Shown: piece by piece, positions 34,601 to 46,174 of the stretch
Numbering within the stretch: the stretch's first letter is position 1
Layout: every line of letters begins with the position of its first letter
Assembly (NCBI GenBank): GCA_026119855.1
Contig: JAOWBW010000249.1
Span: 620,001-684,000 of the forward strand
DNA: 64,000 bases
DNA from: Campanula takesimana
Taxonomy: Eukaryota > Streptophyta > Magnoliopsida > Asterales > Campanulaceae
Direction of reading: 5' to 3'
The notes under the pieces: generated by a model
Told to the model about the DNA's origin: nothing
What the model saw: the letters and a program-made list of their open reading frames with translations, nothing else
Databases searched by the model: none
Program-made: the position numbers and the translations under genes

Positions 34601-34740
34601 AATGATTTATCAAGTACAAATTTTAAAATTTCACTAGAATGATTAGATTGTCACCAATATTGGTCAAAGTTCATTTTTTGTATTTTTTGTTGACCATAAA
34701 AAATCAAAATAAGACTATATTTCTTGCACAGAAGAAGTAT

Positions 34741-35568
34741 CATTTGTTGGATAAAAGTTTGCTTAGGACGACAACGCATCCCATTCAATTTATAGTATTA
34801 AATTAAAGTTATAATTTATTTGATTTTAATAATCAATTTAGTTGATTTTTAAATATTAAAATTTAATTCTTTACAATATAAAAATTAAAAATACATATAA
34901 TTAATATACTTAATTAACAGTGTATTAATAATATTTTATTGATATTGTATGAAGATACCTAGTGGTATTTTTATTTTTTCTCAGGTTTCATTTAATTTGA
35001 CAAAAATGAAGCTATTAAACTCGTTTTTACTTATCAATTTCTCTAAATTTCAAACATCTAAAAAAACAAGTGCTCACTTCATTTAATTTGGAATTCTTAC
35101 TTTCTTTTTTCCTTTTTAGTTTGTCTTAGTCTTAGTTTTAACTTTGCTTTTCATCATAAATAAAAAGAGTAAGTGTTTTAGACAATCTTATCTTCAAAAG
35201 TTACAAAAAAAAAAAAAAAAAAAAAAAAAAACAATTACATACCTAATTTTTACTCTGAATAGTGTTTCAAACATTATAACCTCAATCCACTGATATTATT
35301 AACTCATTTTACACATAATTTCTTAATAATTATATAAAGTTAAACTGAAAACATTAAATCGGGTTTTGGTGCATTTGAGTAAGGGCATGTTTGGAAAATG
35401 TCAAATCCGTCTCGAACCCGCCCCGTTGCTATCCCTATATATAGCAACCTTTGTTTGACTCTGGCTAATAGTATGTTCCAAAAAGTTTCTCTCTTTTTTT
35501 ATAGCGCGAATGAATTTTTAGTGATAATTAAATTACTTTTAATTATCTAAATAAAAATTTGAAAATTG
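34741..35568. other. AT-rich spacer
   Basis: No gene or bounded element was recognised. A run of about 28 A lies at 35203-35230. Confidence 0.5.
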
Positions 35569-35573
35569 TTACC

Positions 35574-35819
35574 TGTTGTGATAGCCGAGATCTTCAAGGA
35601 TCTCGGAATATCTTGTTTCCTTGTGTGTATCTTTAGTTACCTATTTGATATGAATGTAAATAGGTAGGATATATTTGACTTAGCAAATTTCTAGGGATTA
35701 GACTTAGTCTCCAAGAAAGAGTCTTTGTATATATATTATGTATGTATGTACTTGGAAATTCAAGGAAATAAACTTACTTTATTTTCCTCCATATTCCTTC
35801 CCCATACACGGTTTTAACT
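35574..35819 (+). repeat. 5' LTR of the Ale-type element
   Basis: Begins TGTTGTGATAGCCGAGATC and contains the palindrome GAGATCTTCAAGGATCTC. It ends GGTTTTAACT immediately before the primer-binding site. Confidence 0.9.
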
Positions 35820-35840
35820 TGGCACCAGAGCCTGTTATCC

Positions 35841-38800
35841 ATGGCCGGCGACGATGAAAATTCCGGTGAAAATTCCGGCAAGGAAATGAGATCAAGGAAG
35901 AAAAGAGATCTCCTTATTTTCTTTCTTCAAACGACAATCCAGGAATGATTATCACCCATGTTCAGTTGAAGGGTGAGAATTATGAAGAATTGGCACGTGT
36001 TTTCAAAGGATCGCTTCGAGCGAAGACGAAAACCGGATTCATTGATGGCAGAATCCCATGTCCTGATGATGTTGATAAAGCAGACCAATGGTGGACGGTG
36101 AATTCCATGATTGTCTCATGGATTTTTAATACGATTGAACCGACTCTTCGTTCCACTATTACTTATGTGGACGAAGCGAAGGTTTTGTGGGATGATTTGA
36201 AAGAGTGGTTTTCGATGGGGAATGGACCGAAGACTCAACAATTAAAGGCGGACATAGCAAACTGCAGACAAGGGAAGAACGAGAGCGTGGCTTCTTATTA
36301 TGGACGCATAAAGAAGCTGTGGGATGCTCTTAATGATTTTGAGACCTTACCAACATTTTCCTGTACGACCTTCAAGTGTAATATTTGGCGGTGTTAGTAA
36401 AAAGGCGTGAGGAGGAACGGGTTCATCAATTCGTCATGGGGTTAGAAACTCCAAAGTTTGAGAACGTGAAAACCTCTATTGTCAATACAGAGCCACTGCC
36501 GTATGTGAATAAATCTTATTCTAATGCTATAAGGGAAGAACAGGTACTGGGAAGCGGACATGGTGAATTTCCAACTCCAGCAAGTTTTGTTGCTCGTACA
36601 GTTGACAGGGCAATTGATAGACCAGTTGTGAGCACAGATGGCTCGTCAGGTGGATTGACAGAAAAGAAGGATATGAGCAATGCCACTTGCTCTCACTGCA
36701 GGAAGAAAGGACATGGTGTGGATTCGTGCTTCAGGCTGATAGGATATCCAGAATGGTGGGAAGAACAGCGTGGAAAACCAGGAAAAGGAAGAGGCGGAAG
36801 CCAACCCTTTTCGGGAAGAAAAGATCAAGGGAAGCCGAGCACAAGATCCAACAATGCAGAGGTCAGTATCGAAGGGGTTCCAGATCAGGCTAGAGCGCTG
36901 GGATTCACAGCAGGTCAATGGAACAACTTCAAGAATTTTATGCAGACACAGGTGCCGACAACTGTCAGCACAACTGGCAGCACAATTGGTAAGGCAACTG
37001 GTAAGATGAACGATAAACGTTGTCTTGTTGACAGTGGAGCCAACCGACACATAACAGGGGACATCTATTTGCTCAGTGATGTTCATGATATTAAGGCGGA
37101 TCACATTGGTCTGCCTAATGGGAGATACATGAAAGCCACGAAAGAAGGCAACGTTGAGATTGCCATGGATCTTGTTTTAAAAAATATTCTATATGCCCCA
37201 ACTTTTAACTGCAATCTCTTATCTGTCTCTCAATTACATTGAGATTCTGATTATTTGGTGCATTTTTCTGACAAACAATGTGTTGTACGGGACCGGGTCT
37301 CGAAGATTTTGATTGGAGCGGGTGAACTGGACGGGGGGTTGTACTACTTGAGGAAGTCACCGACAACGCAAGTGTGCAACATTAGAGAATCTGGCAGTTT
37401 TCAGTTGTGGCATCAACGACTCGGGCATCCGTCAAGAAAGATAGTGGGTTTGTTACCTTTCATTAATCATAGTAGTATTAATAAAGACGTTTGTGAGATT
37501 TGTTGCAAGGCTAAACAAAGTAGGGACAAATTTTTACTTAGTGGAAGTAATTCTAATGAGATTTTCGATTTAATTCATTGTGATATTTGGAGTGATTATC
37601 GGAAACCTGCTTTGTGTGGTGCTGTTTATTTTTTAACCATTGTGGATGATAGTTCATGTGCGGTGTGGGTTTATTTGGTTAAGTCCAAGGGTGATGTTTC
37701 CCAGATTTTGAAAAAATTTCTTGTCATGGTGGAGCGGCAATTTAATAAACAAGTTAAGAAAATTAGGAGTGATAATGGGACAGAATTTACTTGTTTGGAC
37801 AAGTATTTTCTTGAACATGGAATTGAACATCACACTACTTGTGTTCGTACGTCCCAACAAAATGGAAGGGTGGAAAGAAAGCATAGACATATTTTAAATG
37901 TGTCTCGTGCTTTAATGTTTCAAGCAAAATTACTGGTCAAATTTTGGGGAGAGTGTGTGTTGGCGGCTGGGCATTTGATTAATCGAACCCCCTCCAAATT
38001 GTTAAACGGGAAAACACCTTATGAAATTATTTTTGGGAAACCTCCTTCTTACTCTCATATTCGGGTGTTTGAGTCTTTATGTCATGTCCATTATTCCCGG
38101 CGTGATAATGATAAGTTTGCAAGTAGAAGTAGGCGTTGTGTGTTCTTGGGATATCCGCTTGGTAAGAAAGAATGGTATGTATATGATCTTGATGAAAATA
38201 AGTTGCTAGTTTCTCGGGATGTTATTTTTGTGGAAAAGGAGTTCCCTTTTGCTCACGGTCGGGCTGATCAAGATGGAGCATACACGGATTCTGATATCTT
38301 TCTATGTTCTTTCAATGATACGGAGGATTGTGAAGACGATATACATGTGACTGGGGAGTTGACTGCACAACCCACTGCACAAGTGACCGAACAGGTGACA
38401 GAATAGATACCAGCCGCTGATGAAGTTCTTGACATAGTTTCCGACCAACTGACTGACCAGTTGACGGAACAGGTTCCAGCGCAGTTGCCCGAACCGTTTG
38501 AACAGACTGCCGAATTGATTGAGCCAGAAAATTTGGGACGTGGTCAGAGAGTTAGGGTTCCTTCTACCAGATATCCACCTTCTGAATATGAGTTGGAACA
38601 ATCACAGGCGCATATTACTCAAGCTACACCCCCGTCCCGTCCATCTCCTCAATCCAAATCTTCAGGTACTCGATATCCCTTATCACATTTTGTCAATTGC
38701 ACTAAATTCCCGTCTGCACATCGTTGTTTTTTGGCTGCTATTGACTCAGGTGTTGAGCCAAAACATTTTAGTGAGGCGGTCAAGCTTCCTCAATGGCGTG

Positions 38801-40290
38801 AGGCTATGTCTAAAGAGCTTAATGCTCTTGACCAGAATGGAACATGGGAGTTGGTGGATGCTCCTCTTGATAAGAAGGTGATTGGTAACAAATGGGTCTA
38901 TAAAATCAAGTACAATGCTGATGGGACAATTGAGCGTTGTAAAGCTCGGTTGGTGATCTTGGGAAATAGACAAGTTGAAGGTGTTGATTTCAAGGAAACA
39001 TTTGCACCCACCATCAAAATGGTTACGGCACGAGTTTTTCTTAACATTGTTGTGGTTAAAGGATGGGAACTTCATCAAATGGATGTTCACAATGCTTTTC
39101 TACACGGTGATCTGAGTGAAGATGTGTATATGAAGGTACCCTTGGGACATCCGGACTCGTCTTCTGGGAAGGTTTGTAAACTTAAAAATCATTATACGGG
39201 CTTCGGCAAGCTCCTCGTTGCTGGTTTGCAAAACTTTCTATGGCATTGAAGAGGTATGGATTTGTTCAATCATGTTCCAACTATTCTTTGTTCTCTTTCA
39301 AGACTTCCGCTGCTGAAATACATGTTCTCGTCTATGTTGATGACTTGGTTATTGGTGGGGATGATTCGATTGCCATTAGCCGCTTCAAGGCCTATCCTAG
39401 TCGTTGTTTTCACATGAAAGATCTCGGGCGTCTTAAATATTTCTTGGGGCTTGAAGTCGCCACACATCCGGATGGCATTTTCCTCTCTCAGCGCAAATAT
39501 GCGCTTGATATACTCTCTGAGGCTGGTCTTCTGGGAGCGCGACCAGCCATTACTCCTATTGAACAGAATCACCGTTTGACTTTGACTGAAGATGTTGATT
39601 TACGAGAACCTGAAGCTTTATTAGCGACTTGTGGGCCGCCTTATCTATCTTACTATTACTCGCCCGGAGCTATCCTACAGTGTGAATACTCTTGCACAAT
39701 TCATGACTCGGCCCTAGAAGGCCCATTGGACAGCCGCTCTACATGTTGTTCGGTATCTGAAGAACCGTCCGGGCCAAGGTATTTTGTTGCGCTCTGATTC
39801 TGCTTTTCATCTTCGAGCATATTGCGATTCTGATTGGGCAAGTTGTCCTCTTACTCGGCGCTCTCTTACCGCTTATTTTGTTTTCTTGGGTCACTCTCCA
39901 ATCTCTTGGAAAACCAAGAAACAGACTACTATTTCACGATCATCGGCCTAGGCAGAATATCGTTCTATGGCAAGTGTCACATGTGAATTAAAATGGCTTC
40001 GTAGCTTGCTTGGTTCGTTCGGCATTTCTCATTCAGCTCCTATGACTATTTTGTGTGATAGTTAATCTGCATTGCATATGGCTCAAAATCCCGTCCATCA
40101 TGAGCGAACCAAACATATTGAAGCTGACTGTCATCTTGTTCGCGATGATGTCCAGTCAAGTGTCATCACAACTGGTTACGTTCATACAAATTCGCAGGTA
40201 GCGGATATTCTTACTAAGGCATTGGGCAGTCAACAATTTCTACATCTTCTAGGCAAGTTGGACGTTTGTGATTTACACGCTCCTACTTGA
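35841..40290 (+). pseudogene. Ale-type Copia gag-pol, multiply broken
   Basis: Starts at the ATG at 35841, six bases past the primer site region. Segments: Gag (VQLKGENYEEL onward), zinc knuckle (CSHCRKKGHGVDSC), protease (LVDSGANRHITGD), integrase zinc finger (LWHQRLGHPS ... CEICCKAKQ), integrase core (HCDIWSDY, VDDSS, RSDNGTEF), RT (FAPTIKM, QMDVHNAFLHGDL and VYVDDLVIGGDD) and RNase H (AYCDSDWA ... VADILTKALGS). Breaks seen: frame changes near 35905, 36385 and 39200-39240; a stop at 37240, just after the protease; a stop at 38404 after integrase; stops near 39950 and 40062 in RNase H. It cannot make a functional polyprotein and would be immobile unless helped in trans. Confidence 0.9.
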
Positions 40291-40302
40291 GGGGGGGGGG
40301 AG

Positions 40303-40544
40303 TGTTTAGATAGCCGAGATCTTCAAGGATCTCGGAATATCTTGTTTCCTTGTGTGTATCTTTAGTTACCTATTTGATATGAATGTAAATAGATAGGATA
40401 TATTTGACTTAGCAAAATTCTAGGGATTAGACTTAGTTTCCAAGAAAGAGTCTTTGTATATATATTATGTATGTACTCGGAAATTCAAGGAAATAAACTT
40501 ACTTTATTTTCCTCCATATTCCTTCCCCATACACGGTTTTAACT
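40303..40544 (+). repeat. 3' LTR of the Ale-type element
   Basis: Begins TGTTTAGATAGCCGAGATC and ends GGTTTTAACT. It lacks one TATG unit compared with the 5' LTR. Confidence 0.9.
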
Positions 40545-40681
40545 TTACCGATACACTTTTGTGAATACCAACAATGACAAATTTTAGATTCTTATAAAGA
40601 TAATTAATAATAATCTTAATAATTACTCAAAAATTATTTATTTGTAATAATAACGAAAATAAAGACTAACTTTTTAAGACA

Positions 40682-40928
40682 TACTCCCTCTGTCACATAC
40701 TATTCTTACTTTCTTTTTTTTGTCTCAAACTAAAGTTTTTAATTGCTTTATCACCTAAAATAGATAATGAGATCCACTTGTCATTTTCATAACAAAAACT
40801 TCATACTCACTCTTTCTCTCTTACTTTTTCCTTCTTTTTTTTTTTTTTTTTTCATACTTATAATATTTATATTTTTTCAATCTTTGTGTAAAAACAAACT
40901 AAAAATTTAGTTCGGGACGGAGAGAGTA
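40682..40928. mobile_element. Stowaway-type MITE
   Basis: Ends ACTCCCTCTGTCACATACTA and TTCGGGACGGAGAGAGTA inverted, TA-flanked. The right arm is diverged beyond the first 20 bases. Confidence 0.55.
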
Positions 40929-42098
40929 GAAAATATTACAGTAGTAGTAGCTCAAAATATCATGACGTAGCAGACCACGTCTCGGGTGGGCCCCTGTGCA
41001 TATTCGACGTTGACAGCTCTACCCTTTTTTATGGAATTTTTTTTTGTAATCTTTTGCATTTGACCCCTCATTTTAACTTGCAAAAAATTTAGAGTTATTT
41101 TTCTTTAAATTAATTTTGAAAAGACAAATACTCCCGTGCGGCGGTCTCACTCGCCCACATGCCAACCCACCCCCTCATTCGCCGACCTACCCGCCCGCAT
41201 AGATTCGCGCCTTCCCAACGCATCCTCCTAGCATGCGACGTAGCGAGCCTTAAAAAAAACTTTCAATAACTTTTAAATTCAATAATTAGATTCCCCCCGG
41301 CGAAAATACTGTTGTGTTCGTCTCGACGAGATGTCTCAAACTAGATACGTCATGTTAAGGTTTTGAATTATTTTTTAAAATCATATTTTTTAACAAACAA
41401 AAAAACTGAGCTATTCATCAACTAAAATGTAGCAGTGTAGTCTTGAAAAAGTAACAATTTTATTGTAAAATGTAACAATAGTTTTGCATAAAAAATTAAA
41501 TAGTTTAATTGTTTTTTGATAGAGAAAGGAATAATTGAAATGTAACAGGGTATATATATGATATAATTTGTATAGATGAATGTAACAGTTTTAATAGAGT
41601 AAAATGTTACTTTTTTTCTTTAAAATAAAATAGTAAGAATTCAGGTATATATAATCGGTTATTTCAATTGTTATTTTTTTTTTAAAAAAACAAACAAACA
41701 ACCAAACTATTTCATTTTTTATTTTATTTTTTGCAAAACAAACATGTACATTACAGAATTTCAATTATTACATTCAACCTTTGTAATTAATAAATCATTA
41801 AGTGATTTACCAATAAAAAATCACAATTTTTTATTTTTACTTTTTGCAAAACTACTATGTTACATTAGAGAATTTCAATTGTTACATTCAACTCCTGTAA
41901 TTTATAAATTTGCAAGTGTTTTACCAATAATTTTTTTTCACAAATGAATGTAACAATTTTTATAATAAAATGTAACAGTAGTATTTACAGTAAATCTTAT
42001 GTTATCCTTTATCCTTTTTGTGCAAACCTATAGTTACATTTCAGAATAGAAACTGCTACAATTGGGAAAAAAGTTACATTCATTTATTATAAAATGTA

Positions 42099-42337
42099 TA
42101 CTCCCTTCGTCCCACCCGACTTAGGATTCTTGGTCAAACAATTTATACTTTAACCAAATATTTGAAAAATATAATGGTTCTAATAAAAATTTAAAACTTG
42201 TTATTGTATCACGATTAATAATAAACTAAATAACTATTTTTAGATTTTCATTAAGATAATTATTTTTGTTCAAATTGTTGGTCAAAGTATAAATTGCTTG
42301 ACCAAGAATCTTAAGTCGGGCGGGACAGAGGGAGTAT
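42099..42337. mobile_element. Stowaway-type MITE
   Basis: CCCACCCGACTTAGGATTCT with GGTCAAACAATTTATACTTT pairs with AAAGTATAAATTGCTTGACC and AGAATCTTAAGTCGGGCGGG. TA-flanked, 237 bp, well-preserved TIRs. It interrupts the TGTAAC-rich region. Confidence 0.85.
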
Positions 42338-42976
42338 TAGTTTTGCAGTCAATCTTGTGTAATAATTAATCCATTTTCTACAATATTATGGTTAAATTTA
42401 TAAATAAAAAATGTTACATTTGAAAAAAAAAGGTGATACGTTCCTTTATTAAAAATGTTACAATTGTTAGAGAGCAAAAAATGAGGGGGAAAAAAGTTGG
42501 AGGCAAAAAATGAGAGGGAAAAATAAGCTGGAGGCAAAAAATAAAAATAAAAATCTTTAAACGAGTGGATCGGCTCATAAAAATCCGTCGTAGGATGAGA
42601 GACGGTCTCACACGTGAGGCCGTCATTTTAAAATTAAAAGGGAAGTAAACTATACAAAGAAATTATCATGTATTAAATCCATCTCTCTTTTTTTTTTAAA
42701 CTAATAAGTTACTCGATTTTAATTATTTTGGAGGGATCCACCAGCCTGGTTTCCTGGATTGGTGGTGTTGGTGGGGCCGGCGAGCTTGACCAAAAATACG
42801 AACACATTACGGCTTTTGTTCTGGCATATACGGCCATGTGGATTCAGTGACGTTTTTTTTGCACAAAACCCTGAAAAGTTAAAAAGCCCACTTACTGGTC
42901 GGCGGATTTTATTTTCATCTCACCCTCCACTGTTCAGTTTGCTGCTCTACCGCCGCCGACAACAAACCGTCTTTCT

Positions 42977-43242
42977 TACTCCTCCGTTTCATAATACTTG
43001 ACGTTTTAACCTTGTTCTCTTAAATTAAGAAAAACAATTATTACATGTAAGAAAGACTCAAACACCCCTATAACAATTCATTTACCTAAGTAATTAAATG
43101 CATTTACAAAGGGTGTATCAATTATTAAATAAGGGTATAATTGGTAAGTAATGGTAAAACTTCCTAGATAATTGAAAAGTGTCAAATATTTTGGAACAAA
43201 AATGAACACCTAAAACGACATGTTTTGCGAAACGGAGGATTA
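42977..43242. mobile_element. Stowaway-like MITE
   Basis: ACTCCTCCGTTTCATAATAC at the left; ACATGTTTTGCGAAACGGAG at the right, inverted, about 265 bp. ACGTTTTAACC and CACCTAAAACGAC show the related inner arms. Confidence 0.65.
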
Positions 43243-43273
43243 TTTGTTTTTTTTTCTTTGAGGATAATTATTA

Positions 43274-43799
43274 GAGTGAGTCTTAGGAAGTTTTTCCTTA
43301 AGCAAAAGAAAAACGTGTTTTTCAAAGACGCAGGCATTATTATTCAAAAACAAGGGGTGACATTTTCGTAAATACTGACAACCATAATAAATGCCCAGTG
43401 TTAATATTAGAAATAGCCAGTGATTTCATACTGACGTTTTATAAACATGAAACTAACACTTTTGTTAAGTGCCAGTGGTGATGTTAAAAATTACCAGTGA
43501 GTACACTGACACTTTTTTACATTGATACTGACACTTATTAAAAGTGCCAGTGGTAGTGTTAATATGTGCCAGCCATTACACTGGCACTTTTTAACATTGA
43601 TACTGGCACTTATTAAAAACTGCCAGTGTTAGTGTCAATAAGTGCCAGTGTACATGTGCTGACACTTTTTTACACTATCGCTGGCACTTCCGATCAACGT
43701 CAAACAACTTCACGTTAATTACAAAAATGCCACCGCGCAAAATTTAAAAACACGTTTTACGCTTGCTTAAGGAAAAACCGTTTTTTCCCAGTTTTTCAC
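43274..43799. mobile_element. MULE-like element with internal CACTGGCACT arrays
   Basis: A 9-bp duplication TAATTATTA lies at 43265-43273 and 43800-43808. The arms share TTTTTCCTTAAGCAA and (T)AAAACGTGTTTTT in inverted order and remain similar into ACATTT(T)CGTAA. The middle (43,480-43,690) is a set of AGTGCCAGTG and CACTGGCACTT motifs in alternating orientation. No ORF. Confidence 0.75.
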
Positions 43800-43932
43800 T
43801 AATTATTATGTTTTGTGAAAATATATTTTTTCATAACACCAATATAAAATTATCTTTTTAATTTTGATAACTAGTAAATATTTTAGTCATAGAGCAATAA
43901 ATGTTTTCAAAGAAATGGCGGATGGTAAGACC

Positions 43933-44525
43933 GGCTTCATTTGTTTCGCGTAAAATAACTTCTGCAAATTGATTTTCCGGAAAATGAAAATGTTTTCCGG
44001 AAAATGACATAAACATCTTTTCGGTTGTTTGTTTGGTAAATCTAAGGAAAATGTTTTTTCAGAAAATATTTTCATATGAGAAAAAAAAATTAATATGAAA
44101 AAAAAAATTATGAGAAAAAAAAGTAATATGGGAAAGAATTTGACTGGGGGTTGGGGTGGGATGGGTGGTGTGTGTGGGGGGGGGGGGGGTTTAAAGGTGG
44201 GGGGATCGGGGCGAGACAGGGGTGGGGAGTTGTTAGAAAATTATTTTTTATTTTGGGGGAGTGGGGGAAGGAAGGTAAGGTTGGAGGATGGTGTTGGAGG
44301 TGGAATGGATAGCGTGTGGTTTTATGTGGAGTTGGGTGTGTGAGTGAGGGAGTTAAAATTTTCTAGAAAATGGCTTACGGAGTAAAAATCTGTAAGTCAT
44401 TTTACTTATAAATGTGGGAAAACCATTTTACAGAAAATATTTTCCCCATTTTCCAGTGCTTAACAAATACCGAAAAATAGAAAAAATGTTTTTCGGAAGG
44501 TATTTTACACAAAACAAACGGAGCC
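43933..44525. mobile_element. Non-coding TIR element with a G-rich core
   Basis: The ends GGCTTCATTTGTTTCGCGTA and (inverted) GGCTCCGTTTGTTTTGTGTA differ at 5 of 25 positions. TTTTCCGGAAAATG palindromes recur inside, and 44145-44225 is strongly G-rich with runs of 4-13 G. No matching target duplication was found, so the family (hAT-like by TIR) is unproven. Confidence 0.65.
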
Positions 44526-44820
44526 TAACTCTTGAATAGACCACCTTAAAAAAATATTTAAAAAAAAAACATAAATCAAAAGTATATAGCTATTCTAATT
44601 TGATTGCTAGTATAATTTATCTTTAATTAAAAAATAATGTGGTTGTATGCCCCGAGACCTTAAATTCAGACCTAATAAACCCACAAAACATAAACCTTTT
44701 GGATCCACTTAATTTTCCGTTAGTATACCCAAAAGTCTATGAATGTTATTGATGCCAGCAAGTAATGGGTCTAAGCTACTCCCTTCGTTCCAAACTTATA
44801 GGAAGAAGACTTGTGTGAGA
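44526..44820. other. AT-rich spacer
   Basis: No coding or bounded element. An inverted pair GTGAGACAGTCTCAC lies at its right edge, just inside the adjacent remnant. Confidence 0.4.
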
Positions 44821-44828
44821 CAGTCTCA

Positions 44829-45153
44829 CATGGTGAGACGAATCTTGTTGAGAGGGGAAATGAGTTTACTCATCCCCGCCCATAAGAGAGGAAATGGTGT
44901 TTCAAATCTCTCAGTAAGATAATCAAGGAGCTTCTTGGTGGTTTTAGCGATCCACTTTGACAAAGTAGATCTAATCACCCCTAGGGTTTCCTATCCAGGA
45001 TATCGCAATCTTTCTGTTTTTCGCCTTCTGGTTTGACTCCTAATAGAAGTTTATAGAGATCCTTACCGTACAAGAGATCTTCTATCTGCATCCTCCAAAA
45101 CGCGTAAGACCCATCGAACTTTTCCACCGCTTGTTTATCCTTGCCCATTCTTG
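44829..45153 (-). pseudogene. Copia gag N-terminal fragment
   Basis: Reads QIEDLLYGKDLYKLLLGVKP, then a one-base frame change near 44990, after which similarity resumes (LGVIRSTLSKWIAKTTKKLL and LTERFETPFPLLW). It stops near 44829. It encodes only the start of the capsid-like region. Confidence 0.8.
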
Positions 45154-45685
45154 ACTGCTTGAAACAATTGGCTCGTATATAACCAGAGCTCTGATACCAG
45201 TTGTTGTGGTATAGTCCCTCTAAACCAAGCAGATCGCAAAAATAAATTGTGAACCCAACAATGAAGAACGAATAATTAAAGCAAAAACAGTAAAAGAAAA
45301 CAAAAAAATTGTTTACCTATTTCGTCAATATTTTTGACTACGTCTGGGGGTACTACCAAGCCAGGATCTTGCAGTATAATATGTTAATATGGAGTTACAA
45401 TGAGTTTGGGGGCGAAACCCTGCTTATATACTCAACCTAGAATAAATCCAAAACCTAGACAGAAAAGAAATCCTGAAAAGAACCGAAAAATATCAATTTT
45501 TCCCGTCCAAGGGGGGGGGGGTGTTCATCCAAACCCTACCCATAACGCCCTTGAACTCAATTAACGTCGGAATTCAGCTTTGGAAATTCACCCTAGGTTC
45601 GGCCGATGAGTTCGGCCGCACCTCCTGTCAATTTCCACTTTTCCACTTTTCTTTCTCCTTTTTGAATGGGATATCCATTCCAACA
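44829..45685 (-). mobile_element. Copia remnant: 5' LTR, primer site and gag start
   Basis: The 5' LTR is 45202-45685 (plus strand TGTTGTGGTATAG to CCATTCCAACA). Next to it on the minus strand is the primer-binding site CTGGTATCAGAGC (plus strand 45188-45200), then a Gag N terminus beginning MGKDKQAVEKFDGSYAFWRM at about 45153. The rest of the element to the left is missing. It is related to, but clearly distinct from, the compact Copia at 4561-7219. Confidence 0.85.
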
Positions 45686-45991
45686 TATCAAAACTCTAAA
45701 AAAATATGTTAATAAATAACTTTGGCTTATAATTTTATAAAGCTCTAATTTTAATTTAGGAGTTAAATATATTTTGAACTTATATTGGAGACTAGTGATT
45801 TTACAAAATTGATGGATTTAATTTCAACTGCTTATTTAGAGGTGGAGATTAGCTTATTTATTTTTATTTTGTTTGTACCAACTTCACTACCTTCCATTTC
45901 ATCAATCTCTCGGAAAAAAAAAAGTTTCATCAAATTTCCCTCGTCTCTCCTAGTTTGGGTTCGTCTCAATGTCTCAATGACCACTTTTTTA
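45686..45991. other. AT-rich spacer before the nested LTR elements
   Basis: No gene or element recognised; a short A-run at 45917. Confidence 0.4.
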
Positions 45992-46174
45992 TGATGTAGA
46001 ACATGGATGGAATCGTGAATCTCCAGCAAGGATCCGCCCGGACCACAGAAGCGACCCGCCCGGACCAATCCGGCACGGCCGTGCGAGGAACAAAGCTCTA
46101 CCGTGCATGAAATGGGTGAAAAAGACGGATGTTGCGACTGGAATGGCACGATCGTGCTCATTCTAGAGCACGAC
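45992..46174 (+). repeat. Left piece of the Gypsy 5' LTR
   Basis: Matches 61669-61852 of the 3' LTR, including GGATCCGCCCGGACCACAGA. It ends ACGAC, the left copy of the SIRE target duplication. Confidence 0.9.

Larger units (their letters stand above)
33895..34740. mobile_element. Stowaway-type MITE carrying two nested MITEs
   Basis: The host reads TCCCAGAAAGATAGTTTCAT at the left and, inverted, AAAATCAAAATAAGACTATA at the right, with GGTCAACAAAAATAAACTTT inside, so it belongs to the same family as 27785-28015. It has grown from about 230 to about 845 bp by two insertions, at 33929-34157 and about 34265-34600. Confidence 0.8.
35574..40544 (+). mobile_element. Ale-type Ty1/Copia LTR retrotransposon
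   Basis: LTRs lie at 35574-35819 and 40303-40544, flanked by the 5-bp duplication TTACC (35569-35573 and 40545-40549). A primer-binding site TGGCACCAGAGCC directly follows the 5' LTR (35820-35832), and a G-rich polypurine tract (40289-40302) precedes the 3' LTR. Short LTRs, 5-kb length and domain order gag, protease, integrase, RT, RNase H fit the Ale/Retrofit lineage. The LTRs differ by about seven substitutions and a 4-bp indel. Both end AACT rather than the canonical CA. Confidence 0.92.
40550..43264. other. Repeat-rich spacer
   Basis: Holds MITEs at 40682-40928, 42099-42337 and 42977-43242, and a region (41430-42480) dense in TGTAAC/GTTACA motifs with a diverged direct repeat of about 100 bp (41740-41840 and 41850-41945). 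42470-42550 has tandem GAGG(G)-GGAAAAA...GGAGGCAAAAAATGA-like units. No gene was recognised. Confidence 0.5.

Noticed and set aside
36646..37104. Antisense 152-codon ORF inside the Ale-type element
   Set aside because: Shadow of the gag-protease coding frame.
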